A stretch of DNA of 64,000 nt from Diadema setosum (lineage: Eukaryota; Echinodermata; Echinoidea; Diadematoida; Diadematidae), in assembly GCF_964275005.1 (NCBI RefSeq), contig NC_092705.1:15224385-15288384 (forward strand), written 5' to 3'. The number at the start of each line of letters is the position of its first letter. The first letter of the stretch is position 1. The translations under genes and the position numbers were made by a program. This document shows, piece after piece, positions 34,352 to 44,934 of this stretch. The notes beneath the pieces were generated by a model, which searched no databases, was not told the DNA's origin, and worked only from the letters and a program-made list of their open reading frames with translations.

Positions 34352-34752
34352 GGCGGTGAGTTGGCTCAGTCGGTAGCGCGTCTGCCTCACGATCACTCGG
34401 CCCGGGTTCGAACCCGAGTCTGAACTGAGCAATGTTGTGTGTAAGCATACCGTCCCCTCTAGCAAGAGGCAAAACACTCTGTCCCTCGGACAGGACATAA
34501 AATGGAGGTCCCGTGTATGAGAGTAACAACTCATGCACGTAAAAGATCCCGCTTCATTCATTCATTCATTCATCGTAAAGAGCAGGGTGTTTAACCCGGT
34601 GAAGTGGTCCCACCTCAAATCCAACTGGACCCCATGGAAGACCACCTTATCAACGTAGCTGACTATGGGCTATCCAGCCATCTTCTCAGAATTGATGGAA
34701 AATGAACAAACAAACAAACAAACAAACAAACAAACAAACAAACAAACAAACA
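34352..34752 (+). mobile_element. tRNA-derived SINE, copy 2
   Basis: GGCGGTGAGTTGGCTCAGTC head, A box at 34362-34373, B box GGTTCGAACCC at 34405-34415, body shared with 1008-1373, extra CATT units near 34556-34573, and an AACA-repeat tail ending at about 34752. It lies in a lipoxygenase intron in antisense orientation, only about 36 bp from the donor of the 34788 exon. Confidence 0.9.
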
Positions 34753-34787
34753 TATTAATCATGGGATAAATGGCGCGCCATACACAC

Positions 34788-35002
34788 TTGTTTATGGCGA
34801 GGAGAAAGAGGAAGTGAGGAGCTAGGAGACGGAAGACCGGATGGGATGGAGACAAACATCGATGCGTTGCCAAGGCGATTGATTCTCCTACATAGTGAGT
34901 GAAGCCCAGATGGACAGCCGACTCGTGGACCGAGGCATCGGCGTTGTTGAAGTAACACTTGGCCAGGAGCCAGGTGTACTCGGGATCAGACGGGTAGAAA
35001 AC
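34788..35002 (-). CDS. Lipoxygenase exon with first two His iron ligands
   Basis: A 215-bp exon: acceptor AAATGAAACAG, donor AACAA then GTGTGT. It reads [20 protein letters not shown], then [20 protein letters not shown] and a helix ending [18 protein letters not shown]. The two His separated by four residues in HESAVH are the first iron ligands. [12 protein letters not shown] and HP-x-(F/Y)-(K/R)-LL-x-PH are diagnostic of animal lipoxygenases. Starts in phase 0 and ends in phase 2, matching both neighbours. Confidence 0.97.
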
Positions 35003-35200
35003 CTGTTTCATTTAAAATATCAACGTATAACTACCATTATCAACTTTATCATCATCATCATCATCATCATCATATTTGAGTGATTTGGTCATTTTAGTAA
35101 TAGAAAACAGCAAACTTAATAGCCTAGATAGACGTTTGACATCAAAGCTTCACTCTTGGTTACCTGATTGTTGCAGATTTTACTCTCCCCCTGCACGTAC

Positions 35201-35779
35201 TGTTGTGTAGCGGTGTTTCGCTACTCGGGATCGGTTAATATTTTTGAGAGGTACACACAGTAAAAATGAGTGGCGACACAGTTCAGTTAAGTTTCCATGT
35301 GCACTTTATTTGAGAGGCGTTTGGAGCCGATCCTCTCTCTTAGAGCGTCAGAATCCAACTCTTGTTCTCTGCATGTTACACAACTTGTAATCCACTTCAT
35401 GCATTCAGTCACGAGGGTTAGACTGTTACACCAGTTACACTGTTCTAACACACCTTGAATGGGTGAACGGGGGTGGAGTCTTTGTGTTAAAGAGGGGTTT
35501 TAATTGGGCAAAACTTTGGTTGTTATAGGAACAAAGGCAGGACTAGTTTTATAGAGGAGGTAGTATTCTTGGATTTGGATTTAACAACAATTCTAGGTAA
35601 TCAATGGGGGAAGGGCAGGATGTTAGGTTTGGCTTAGCCTGGTCGTAAATTAGATGGGGCTAGAAGGATGAGGTGGAGAGTATTGGTAGTGGTCATCGAC
35701 TGGTCTGAGGGGAAGAGATATATCCGGTCATAGTGGAATGGGAGGGAGTAGTGATAACTTTGTGTATCATTACACAATA
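35201..35779. mobile_element. Probable solo LTR with GTAC duplication
   Basis: A 579-bp block begins TGTTGTGTAGCGG and ends TTACACAATA. The termini are imperfect inverted repeats (TGTTGTGTA and TACACAATA), and GTAC flanks both ends (35197-35200, 35780-35783). No coding frame. The size, the short terminal inverted repeat and the 4-bp duplication fit a solo LTR, although the 3' end is not the usual CA. Intronic. Confidence 0.5.
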
Positions 35780-36328
35780 GTACAAAATTCATGACAAAAT
35801 AAACGCTTTCTATTGTATTTCATTTAGGGACAGCTGGCGGCATGTCGCCTGTTTTATTTCTCTGAACACTAGCATGTCATGATGTACTACACAACAAGTT
35901 GTGCATATTAGGGTAGCAACAAATATAATTAAGATTCTTTCTCAGTGACACAAGGCAGGCTGGTTGAAACTTCGAGGAACACGAATCTAAGGATATGAGG
36001 TTTGCTAATATTAATCGACGGTAACTTATCGTCCTACGGGTGTCTCCAGATACCTAGCTAATCTCCTGCCTCTCAACACGACGTCACTCGTGGCAATTCT
36101 TGATAGCTATGAGGACGTCATGACTTTAATTTTATTTCATTCTGTGAAACACACATCAACACAGCTTTTCGGTATTATTCTCTGGTTCACAGCTATTGGG
36201 CATTAAAAAAAAGATTTAAAAGTCATTGTCAACCGAAATCTATTTCCCGCACTTTAGGTTCGCACTTGGCAACTGTGCGAAGTAGGTGGAGCCAAGGAGG
36301 TGTGCCATACCTCCTTGATTGAACTTAC

Positions 36329-36424
36329 TGGATTGTTTGGGGCTGGATCTTGGAAGAGCTGGATTGCTATTGGCATCAGGTGCTTGGATTTATCGACGAA
36401 GAACAAGGCCATGGGAGCACAAAT
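36329..36424 (-). CDS. Lipoxygenase exon (MPIAIQL block)
   Basis: A 96-bp exon in phase 0 on both sides. It encodes ICAPMALFFVDKSKHLMPIA followed by IQLFQDPAPNNP, with acceptor TTGTTCTCAG and consensus donor GTAAGT. C/A-AP-x-x-LF, then (L/M)-x-PIAIQL-x-Q and NP before the DPE..W exon, is the expected lipoxygenase order. Confidence 0.96.
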
Positions 36425-36479
36425 CTGAGAACAAGAGTGTGGATGATTGATATAAGGCATCACCATTTAGTACATCGAT

Positions 36480-36915
36480 GGCTAAATAATGATTATAATA
36501 ATAATAGAAATAATACTAATACTAATACTATTATTATTATTATTATTATTATTATTCATTATTAATATCATTATTATTATTGCTATTACTATCACCATAC
36601 TACTATAACTATTATCATCATCATCCATGATACAAATCGGTGAACTGGAAAATTCCTTGACGTTTTAGAACAATAAAGACCAAAACGTCCTGAGCGCCCT
36701 TCAGACTGAGTGGCAGTGGCTCAAACGAGTCACAAAAATGGCTGCGACTGGCTGGAATGCTCCCCAGGGAGTGGAGAATGAGCACTGTTAGTGCTGGTTG
36801 GAAATAATGTATCCAGTGACCGGGGTAATAATAGTCTGTAAAGCGCATTGAAACCCTGAAGTGCGTGAAATGCGCTATATAAAAACCAGCTATTATTATT
36901 ATTATTATTATTCTC
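36480..36915 (+). mobile_element. LINE-type 3' end with ATT repeats
   Basis: AAT/ATT microsatellite (36490-36620) precedes a segment with GTGGAGAATGAGCACTGTTA, CTGTAAAGCGCATTGAAACC and TGCGCTATATAAAAACC, closing in an ATT run (36890-36912). The GCGCTATATAA-then-ATT ending is a recurrent LINE/SINE tail type in invertebrates. Class uncertain. Confidence 0.5.
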
Positions 36916-37214
36916 TTCTTGACTTTTACAAGTAGGCCTATGTCCAAATGAATATATGAACAGGCATTATCATTAATCTACCTATAGATATACCAAAACC
37001 TACATCGATATAGTAACCCGAAGAGGACATAACCATTGCCCTTCAATAATCATCTCACTTTCAGTAAACATGTTAAAACGAGTCTTTATTCGACAGAGAA
37101 AGGATTCAACAACAAAAAATTATGTACACATTGTTAATCCACTTTAAGGTGACCTGACGTTGAATGAAACACAGTCCATAGATATTGAAATGTGATGACA
37201 GCCAACCCACTCCT

Positions 37215-37216
<2 letters not shown>

Positions 37217-37274
<58 letters not shown>
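37217..37274. repeat. (GT)n microsatellite
   Basis: Nearly perfect GT repeat with one GC break, in a lipoxygenase intron. Confidence 0.95.
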
Positions 37275-37275
<1 letters not shown>

Positions 37276-37530
37276 AACATGCAAAAGACAGCGGAACAAA
37301 AGCGATGGAGTGAGTATATCAAGACTGGTTGATAAAAGATGATGAGTAAGAAAACAGAAATAATCTACGATGCTTATGTATTGAAATTTCCTAGTTGTAT
37401 CTATCAAGAATGATAAAAAATCGCAAGCATCGATTACAAAGCTCTAGCTCTTATCATGATCGTCATCAATACAATGTTCTTTGTTGTTTTATTCTCGCAA
37501 AAAAAAAAACGATGATGGCACTGTGCTCAC

Positions 37531-37655
37531 CGTCCTTCCGTCCGTACACGGGAGGTCCTTTAAGAAGTTGTAGTTGACGATGAAGAGCCGTTTCCTTGCG
37601 ATGGCCTCGTCGATGGTCATGTTCTCGATAAGCGGCTGAACGTCCCTTTCGTTCA
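37531..37655 (-). CDS. Lipoxygenase, most 5' exon recognised
   Basis: A 125-bp exon: acceptor AGTTTCGCAG, donor ACG then GTGAGC. It encodes VNERDVQPLIENMTIDEAIA, RKRLFIVNYNFLKDLPC and TDGRT. V-x-x-x-x-V-x-P-x-(L/I)-E then (L/I)-x-E-x-I-x-x-x-(R/K)-LF-I-V-(D/N)-Y is the usual lipoxygenase sequence about 100 residues before the first iron ligand. It begins with two leftover bases, so an upstream exon ending in one base must exist. The region encoding FG.QFLNG.NP, the start of the catalytic domain and the PLAT domain were not found to the right. Confidence 0.94.
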
Positions 37656-39015
37656 CTGCGAAACTACATCGTGTGATAATGTGACTGACGTGAGGTAGAT
37701 ATTAATCTCTCTCTCTATCAAAACGTTTGTATTTCTCCATCTGGTCTAGTTCCATACATTGTATTATAAGCTACACATTGTATGATTACAGCATTGGATT
37801 TATGCACCATGTTTTTAACATTTCTTTTACTTGCTATTGGGATGTCTGTATTCCGATTTGCTTATCTTCACAAGGTGCTGATTTCTCCTCATGATTAATG
37901 ATAAAAAGCAGGGTTGCTCAAGCCATCGTACAAGTCTTGCTACTATGTTTGTCAGTTTTGTTGACTGCCAGTCAACATTGGTAAAAAGAACAGAGGGAAC
38001 AACCAGAAATCATAGAATATTATTTGTCCTTTTGTGGTGGTAATCTGAATTATCTTGCGTGCGATCACGATTCGATTAAAATGTAATGTAATAAGACCAT
38101 GAGGAGGGACAAATCCACATGAAATTATAATTTTTGGTTTAATTGATTCAGACATTAAATCCATTAGATTTGAAATTAATAATCTTATTTGGATTTGTCC
38201 CTCCTCATGGTCTATTAGATAACTTTTTAATCCAAAGAATTTAGAGTGTGGAGTCGCTGCTCGGACAAAAAAATAGTTAAGTTCTGCGTAAGAGAATGAT
38301 CCATTGAATTCTATTCTGCCATTATCTATCGATAAGTCAACACAAACAACAAGCAACAAACTTATTGAACGACTTTATTTCGAGTTTTTATCATCAGCAA
38401 CCATTTATAAAAGCTGTAAGGGTGTAAGGGGGGGGGGGGTACCTATACATAGAAAGAGGTGTAGGTTGTGGGTGCATTAATCCGGAAGACTGTTGTAAGC
38501 GTAAACTGAAAGACATCTTTCCAGCAATCTGCCTGATTGTAATGCTCATACGGGCAAAAGCATATTTCCATAACTAAACTAGGCTGTAGTTACGAGGAAA
38601 TTATACTCGACAGCTGGAGAAGAAAAACCAAACTTAAAGACACCCAGTCGCGAGGATACATGGACATATTTCAGCCGCGGGCGGCAGCACGTAAACTCGC
38701 TTCCGAAGTTGCTACGAAGCGAAATGTGTGTGTGCGCAAGATATCCCTAAAGCAATGTATCGCGCTATAGTATCTCGTTTGCTCGCTTGATTGATCTGAG
38801 CGCGGGGAGTACGTTTTGTGTAATGTGAATTGAATGTATGGTATACTGTATGTACTGTGAACATGTGTGATGCAATGTTCGCATGAGCTATAGTAGCTAG
38901 CTGCCTATACTTCGTACGACTACAGTGTACGCCTTCTCTTCATCGCACCGTCGATTGTCGTCACTCGTTAACTACACTGCAATCGTCAGATCAGATTATA
39001 TATAGGTAGGGTGGC
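37656..39015. other. Presumed lipoxygenase upstream intron or 5' flank, no exon seen
   Basis: Includes a 135-codon minus frame (37952-38359) without motifs. It spans two complementary arms, ACCATGAGGAGGGACAAATC at about 38096-38115 and GATTTGTCCCTCCTCATGGT at about 38191-38210, so it is probably a small hairpin element. A G run lies at about 38430. Confidence 0.4.
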
Positions 39016-39019
39016 CATC

Positions 39020-39148
39020 ATGGACGATGACATATCGTCATGGGTAGCGGATATTACCGCCGAGTTGTCCATTCTGAACGCGGACGATTGGGTCGGAGAC
39101 CCTGTGTCTTGTATGGTAGCCCTACTACATATCGACCACCCTTATTGA
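39020..39148 (+). CDS. Short acidic open frame, possible first exon, unknown
   Basis: ATG at 39020 opens MDDDISSWVADITAELSILN and continues ADDWVGDPVSCM before a stop. The first 30 residues look protein-like (acidic, amphipathic), but there is no clear consensus donor. It may belong with the Cys-rich frame 0.5 kb downstream on the same strand. Function unknown. Confidence 0.25.
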   Translation: MDDDISSWVADITAELSILNADDWVGDPVSCMVALLHIDHPY

Positions 39149-39556
39149 AACCGACCGCGTATAATTCGCGCACTGAACACTAAATAGTACGCACTTCTCT
39201 GCGCGCAAAGCACATAAAAATGGATTGGCTTTGAATGTAGATGAGGATGGTGTGGGAAAACGCGATAATTCATTGTTCATTAATGGTTTTAATCAAGGAC
39301 AAAATTTCGAATGAATATTTTCACCGAATCGTAATGACAGCACAATGTAATGTCTATGGAAGTTTCTAAAAGGCTTCTAAAAAGCTTCGTACAACACCGG
39401 TGTTCAATACAACTCGGTTTGCGTGCATTGTCAATGCAAAAACATTTTACCGCGGGGAGCTAGGAAACGAGGCCACGCAAGTTCGTCGGCGATATTTTTG
39501 CACTGAAACTTCGAATCGAAAATTGACGTAGGTCAAGTTTTTTTACGTGAATTTCA

Positions 39557-39763
39557 GTGTTAAATATTCTTATCAAGCAGATAAACATTAGGCGGTCGAT
39601 TAGTAGTAGGTCCAACCATACTTGCCCTGGCGTGTGTAAATTCAGGACGGGGAAGCGACTGTGCCCGTGCAGGGCCAACGGCCACAGTTGCACTGCACAG
39701 TGTACCTGTGGCCGTGGTAGAAGGGGGCCGTGCACCAACCGACATACCTTCAAGTCGAAGTAG
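39557..39763 (+). CDS. Cys-rich segment, unknown
   Basis: From about residue 20 the frame reads HTCPGVCKFRTGKRLCPCRA, then NGHSCTAQCTCGRGRRGPCT, and stops after a short basic tail. Spacing of C-x-C-x3-G-x2-C-x3-C-x-C recalls small Cys-rich zinc-binding segments (CXC/tesmin-like) that also terminate several transposon-encoded proteins. The preceding 20 residues may be intron. Could be the last exon of an unrecognised plus-strand gene or a transposon remnant. Confidence 0.4.
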   Translation: MLNILIKQINIRRSISSRSNHTCPGVCKFRTGKRLCPCRANGHSCTAQCTCGRGRRGPCTNRHTFKSK

Positions 39764-40211
39764 GGCCTAATAGATAAACTAGAATCTATTATTGTTAGAT
39801 CTATCATCTTTGAACCTATAGTTCCCCTGTTTAAACGTTAGAGTTCTACCAGATCTATTGGGTTAGACTACATGTATGATGGAGCTTGCGATAGATCTAT
39901 TCATTTTTTTTTAAAATTTATTTGCAAATCCTAAATCATATTCTTGGGGAATTTGCATAACATGATTGATATGAAAAACTTCTCATTTAATGGGACTAAT
40001 GACATTAAACTGACCCAGCAAATGTCATTTCAATTACGGCATTATCATAATTTGACATAAATGAGAACTTAGAGAAGTTTTTCGCGGAATTATACATAGA
40101 AAAATAGGCCTACTTGTCGATCAAACGCAAATGCCCTAAAGTTACTGATACTAGATTAGAAAAAGTCATTCCACTTCAATCATTGATTCATGTGTAGACT
40201 TCTACTTACAC

Positions 40212-40532
40212 ATCATCTGGATCTGGATTCCTTGAAGTTGTTGACTTGGCCAGGTGGGGTTGCTTGATTGGCGTAAGCCGTGGCAACACAATTCCACCGT
40301 GCATGTCGTAACACGAATTTGCACATTCTAAATGAAAATTCCTGCAAAACTGTTCATGCAACTCCAGCAAGTGGAAAGCAAATTTTTCATCGGCACGCTG
40401 ACGCTGAAGCCTCCCCCTCTGGTCTCTTACTTGTCCTCCAGCCAAGAACATGTCTCTCTGCGTTCTCCACTCGTCGATAGCGTCAAACAAGTAGATACGT
40501 TGCCTCGAGTTGGACGGCTGTTTGATCTCCAT
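40212..40532 (-). CDS. Candidate first exon of an uncharacterised protein
   Basis: ATG at 40532 opens a 107-residue frame that ends at a strong donor (GATGT then GTAAGTAGA, at 40206-40211). It begins MEIKQPSNSRQRIYLFDAID and continues EWRTQRDMFLAGGQ, a basic stretch, ADEKFAFHLLELHEQFCRN and CANSCYDMHGGI. The RIYLF..AIDEW and ADEKFAFHLLELH pieces recall an unnamed N-terminal module in invertebrate proteins of transposon-like character, where a Tyr-Leu/Phe start and an FAxxLLxLE helix occur together. No downstream exon was identified on the minus strand. Confidence 0.45.
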
Positions 40533-41400
40533 TGTGAGGTTTCATTACTAAACCAAAGCCAAAGCTAAGCCGAAACAGTACAGCACTTTTTATTGCAAAC
40601 AGTACACGCATACCACACACAATATTGATATTGGAATACCGGTACCGACGACTTTCTATCATCTTTGTTATGTTACGATCCGGCCCAACGTACTGTAAGC
40701 TGTACGTATAACACATGCAGCTGATCACTGACGCAGCAGACAACATTGCACGATGAGATCATAACAACCTGCCATATGTATGGCCATATGCATTGCAACT
40801 TGCTATACATGAAGCTTAGAGTTTTAATATTTCTTCATCAAAGCATATTTATAAATACCAAATATTAAACAACGTAATATATGAATAATTTATGATATTG
40901 TTATATAATATTTTCAGACATTTTGAAATATTATTGCTTAGATTGCTGAAATTGGCACCATAGTGCATATAAACAGAGACTGGAGCCAAGATACGTACGT
41001 ACGTACGTACACCCGACAGCTCTCACTACTTGTTGTGTCGCGGACCGGGAGAGATTTTCATGCGCATGGCTGTTGTGCGGTTTTGTGCATGCACCCATTC
41101 GGCCCCATTCGGTAGGTATTCGGGCGTCCATGTTGAAATTACAGTGGACAGCTCGCACGGCGCTCGTGCCCCATCTGGTTTTCGCTGGTGCGCTGCGTAG
41201 CGTCGTGTTCGGCATTCGGTACGTACGGGGGTACAATAACGGGAGGAGCAGCTTGTCGTGCTTTTCTACAGAGCTGCGAATCGCCTGCGACGACCGGCTG
41301 CCTTTAAAACAAGTGTTATGAAGATTGCAAGATTAATTGGCGTGTAAATTGTGAGCTGAGATATTACAGACTCGGCGAAGACTTTCCACTTTTCAAATTT
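40533..41400. promoter_or_regulatory. Possible promoter region of the 40532 exon
   Basis: Sequence just upstream of the minus-strand ATG is less repetitive and locally CpG-richer (especially 41035-41300) than its surroundings. It contains the perfect run (ACGT)n at about 40993-41010. No TATA box or initiator can be assigned with confidence. Confidence 0.2.
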
Positions 41401-41414
41401 TCAAATCACGCAGA

Positions 41415-41448
<34 letters not shown>

Positions 41449-41810
41449 GACCGACAGACACACAAAATCAGTAATTTATTATTTGATCTATTTTCCTCAA
41501 ACATTTTTTTAAGGACTTGCCTGATTTTTCTGTTCCTTTTAAAATCGACATATTCCTGTCTTGACATAGCCATTTCTGCGCATGTGTGTTTATGCACGTG
41601 CGTTGTGAAAGCGACTGAACTTGTGTTAGGAGTTCTCCATTGCAGTGAAATCCTGGTGGAATGAGAACAACTCGGTTTTTTTTTCCTCGAGTATGATCGT
41701 ATGAAATTTTCTTCCCAAGACCATAATAACCTTCCCTTTCCCTTTTCCCCCCTTTCCACTTTTTTTTTTCATCCCGCACACTTGTAGTTAAGTTTTCACC
41801 TTTTTTTTTC

Positions 41811-42056
41811 TTCCTGTGAGGTGCCCACGTTGAACAAGCATAGTCTTTTGAGTGGGTACCTCCACTTTTTTTTCGCAGAATGTATAAATACGTCTGTATG
41901 AAAAATGCCTAATTTTGTAATGCTTATTGACAAATGTTATTCTTTGCTATCTATTATATGTATCATTCCTTCAAACGCATGTCGAATCTACATTTTTTGT
42001 ACATTCTGTTGAAAGAAGTGAAAATAAAACCTTTGAATTGAATTGAATTGAACCTG
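41811..42056 (+). mobile_element. LINE 3' UTR with TTGAA tail, family L1x
   Basis: TGTGAGGTGCCCACGTTGAA and GTGGGTACCTCCACTTTTTT match 50742-50800. It ends AATAAAACCTTTGAATTGAA with TTGAA repeats. This is the truncated 3' end of the same LINE family that carries the reverse-transcriptase remnant at 47605-50400. Confidence 0.75.
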
Positions 42057-42299
42057 TCCGAAATATATCTGGATTTAGCTGCAATTAAACGGCCACATCC
42101 AGCAAAGAAACTGTGTGTGTGTCTAATGTGTGTAGCGTGACCCCATCATTAACGGCTTACAACAATAGTAATAAAAATATAATTTTGTTAGCTCCGGCGG
42201 TGTGTTTATTTGACTCCTAAGTTATTACTCTTGATATCTATCTGTACATATATAAATATATATCATAAATGCAGGGATTTCTAGTCCTAGTTTTCTAGT

Positions 42300-43090
42300 T
42301 TTCTAGTTTTCCAACATTCTGGTTGGAAAACGTTTCAAAATGATCTTATTCGTACATTGTCAGCATTACAACAGAAGAGAGTCAGTCTCGGTAATTGTAT
42401 TTCGCAATATCGAAATTTACATGCGTCGAAATTCTCGAAATTCCCTTATCATAATTGACTAAGCTCTTGATATCTATTGATACACTTACCAAGTTTCTGT
42501 TAATTCTCCGACAAAAACAAACCAAAACCCATGCAGAGCATTAAAAAAAAAAAAAAAACGCGATTCAGGTTACGAGAACTCACAACCAGGAAATTCAATC
42601 ACGCAAAGCAACACTCAAAGAAATGGTTTCGGCTTTTGAGATGTAGGGTGCTATGACATACTTTTAAGCTGTAAGAATAACTTTCTTTTTCTTTCATGCT
42701 GAAGTCCCATTTACCTCTAGTGTATGAACATTCTTAAACCGGAAATTCCCATGTATATCATCTATAAATGGTGAAAAATGGAAAGCAATATTGGTGGTTT
42801 TGCTCTATTTCGAGGTTGCTGAATCCAAATCAGCATGATGCAGCCGGATACTACCCATGCATTTTCTTCAATAAATGGTGAAAAATTGAAAACATTTTAT
42901 TTCTCGAGGCCGCTGAATCCGAATCTCTATTTTGCGCATTTTGTATCCTTGAGGCTTTTGAGATATTGAAGATCACTGCCACACTGGCCATCAAACGGAC
43001 ATAATTTCCTTTTAAATTGTTAAAAGAAATGAGAATATAGCTGCATGGTTTTACCCTTTTTCGAGGGAGTGGAAGGCATTGGACTCTGTA
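42300..43090. repeat. Duplicated segment, copy A
   Basis: Shares long blocks in the same order with 52655-53650, including TTGACTAAGCTCTTGATATC, CACTTACCAAGTTTCTGTTA, CACGCAAAGCAACACTCAAA and TGCTGAATCC. About 80-90 percent alike by eye, with insertions. Origin (element or segmental duplication) unclear. Confidence 0.75.
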
Positions 43091-43117
43091 GGATTTCGAG
43101 GTATTTGAAATGTTCCC

Positions 43118-43157
43118 CCAAACAAACAAACAAACAAACAAACAAACAAACAAACAA
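43118..43157. repeat. (AAAC)n microsatellite
   Basis: Nine CAAA units immediately before the 43158 repeat. Confidence 0.9.
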
Positions 43158-44256
43158 AACTAGAAATGTCGCTATAGCGACTAGTATGCATCCGCCATAA
43201 TGCGTGACATAATTGGCAAAATATTAAAATGACGAGTTTGTCACAATTAATGTGTTCAGATTTAATTGCATGAATGGTTATATTGTCTATGAGTGCAGGT
43301 ATTTGGTGATTTAAGGATTTTTACCTGACGTTAACCCTTTTACAAGTTTATGCATTGAGTAATTTTCAAGGTATGGAGAAAAGGTGTAATTTCAGTATTA
43401 ACAGTAAAATAATAGCATTTTAACCTGACCTTTGACCTTATGGCCCTGGAATTCCCAGGAGAAACAATGTCAGGTAGAACATGATATACTATTCATGATG
43501 ATACCTGGAGTCACTTTATATTGAGAGATATGGAGGAAGAAGTGAAATCTAGCACTTTCACTTGACCTTTCATCTATGATCCTTTAGCAAGAAACTTCCC
43601 AGAGAATCTCTGTTGGGTAATGAATGTAGGCCTAATATGAAGTTTCAATAAAAATGATGCAGGCATTGCAGAAATGTGAGGGAAAAGTGAAATTTTGAGG
43701 AGTTGACCTTAACCTCTGTGCTCTGACCTTGGACCCATGACCCCCAAATTCCTTATATGATCACTGCCAGTCAGTACATGCATATAATTATAAAAAGTTC
43801 AATGAAGATATCTCGAGCCATTTGCGAGGTATGGAGAAAAAAGATGACATTTTGATATCTTTACTTAACCTTTGACCTTTGACCTTTAACCTCATGACCC
43901 CAAACTTTTTGTGGAGAATCTCCATTTGGTAGTACATGTACATATACACTAAGTTTCAAGAAAATATCTTCAGGCGTTGCATAGATATGGGGGAAATACT
44001 GAAATTTTGAGCATTAAGACCTTGACATTTGACCTTGAGCATGTGCACCCGAAAATTGTGGGCACTCTTTCGCCCACTTATACAATACATGCCGAGTTTC
44101 GTTAGGATACTTCGAACGTTTTTTTAAGTTACGCTCTCCTCAAAATTTATTAGAGACGGAAGGACAGACGGAAGGACAAACGGAAGGACGGATGGACGGA
44201 CGAACGGAATACCCGAAAACATAATGCCTCAGGTGACACTTCGTGGCGGAGACACA
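43158..44256 (+). repeat. 1.1-kb dispersed repeat with TGACCTTTGACCTT runs
   Basis: Begins AACTAGAAATGTCGCTATAG (as the complement of 1-216). It contains at least four blocks with TTGACCTTTGACCT separated by about 120 bp, then GGAAGGACGGA repeats (44158-44210), and ends ATAATGCCTC, GTGGCGGAGACA. The 3' part recurs at 60130-60363. It is internally periodic, as if built by tandem expansion of a 110-130 bp unit. No long frame. Confidence 0.75.
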
Positions 44257-44274
44257 AAAACTAAAAAATGTCAA

Positions 44275-44333
44275 TAATAGTGATGATGGTGATGATGATA
44301 TTGATAATGATAATAATGATAATGATAATAATG

Positions 44334-44386
<53 letters not shown>

Positions 44387-44390
44387 AACG

Positions 44391-44431
<41 letters not shown>

Positions 44432-44435
44432 AACG

Positions 44436-44476
<41 letters not shown>

Positions 44477-44480
44477 AACG

Positions 44481-44521
<41 letters not shown>

Positions 44522-44540
44522 TATTATTATTATGATAATA
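44275..44540. repeat. (AAT/GAT)n microsatellite
   Basis: AAT and GAT triplets with three near-identical 54-bp higher-order blocks (GATAATGATAATAACGATAA). The Asn/Asp, Ile and Tyr frames are artefacts. Confidence 0.95.
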
Positions 44541-44587
44541 ATCATAACAATGTCTGTGAATGTTCTCCGTCATCCAGGTAAAGTATC

Positions 44588-44793
44588 TCATGAACTATAG
44601 CGATAAATCTGGTCAACTGGACTTACTTGAAATCTGGAGTAGCGACGTTTCACGTCAGGCCTGTCCTGGTCAACAACCATCTGCCGCCAAAGATCAGTCG
44701 GCCTGATGAAGCGTCCCGCAGAGGACGTGAAACGTCGCTACTTCAAATTACAAGTAAGTCCAGTTGACCAAATTTACCGATATAGTTCATGAA
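44588..44793. mobile_element. Hairpin MITE inserted in an AAT microsatellite
   Basis: Arms 44588-44660 and 44724-44793 are complementary: CTGGTCAACTGGACTTACTT against AAGTAAGTCCAGTTGACC, and GTAGCGACGTTTCACGTC against its complement. TTCATGAACTATA lies at the ends. AAT-type repeats lie on both sides. Confidence 0.8.
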
Positions 44794-44932
44794 TAATAGT
44801 AATAATGATAATGATAATGATAATAACAACAACAATGGTAACAATAATAATGACAATAATAACAATAATAATGACAATAATAATAATAATAATAGTAATA
44901 ATAATAATGATGATAATAATGATAATAGTGGT
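44794..44932. repeat. (AAT/AAC/GAT)n microsatellite
   Basis: Triplet repeats on the far side of the hairpin element; probably one array originally with 44275-44540. Confidence 0.95.
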
Positions 44933-44934
44933 GG

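Noticed and set aside
36254..36466. 70-codon frame read as a stand-alone small protein
   Set aside because: Only 36329-36424 is coding; it is an internal lipoxygenase exon with splice sites on both sides.
41073..41321. 82-codon plus frame in CpG-richer DNA
   Set aside because: No motif, overlapping frame on the other strand, no splice or start context; more likely promoter-like or random DNA.
44243..44600. Long Asn/Asp, Ile and Tyr frames on both strands
   Set aside because: Translation of an AAT/GAT microsatellite.
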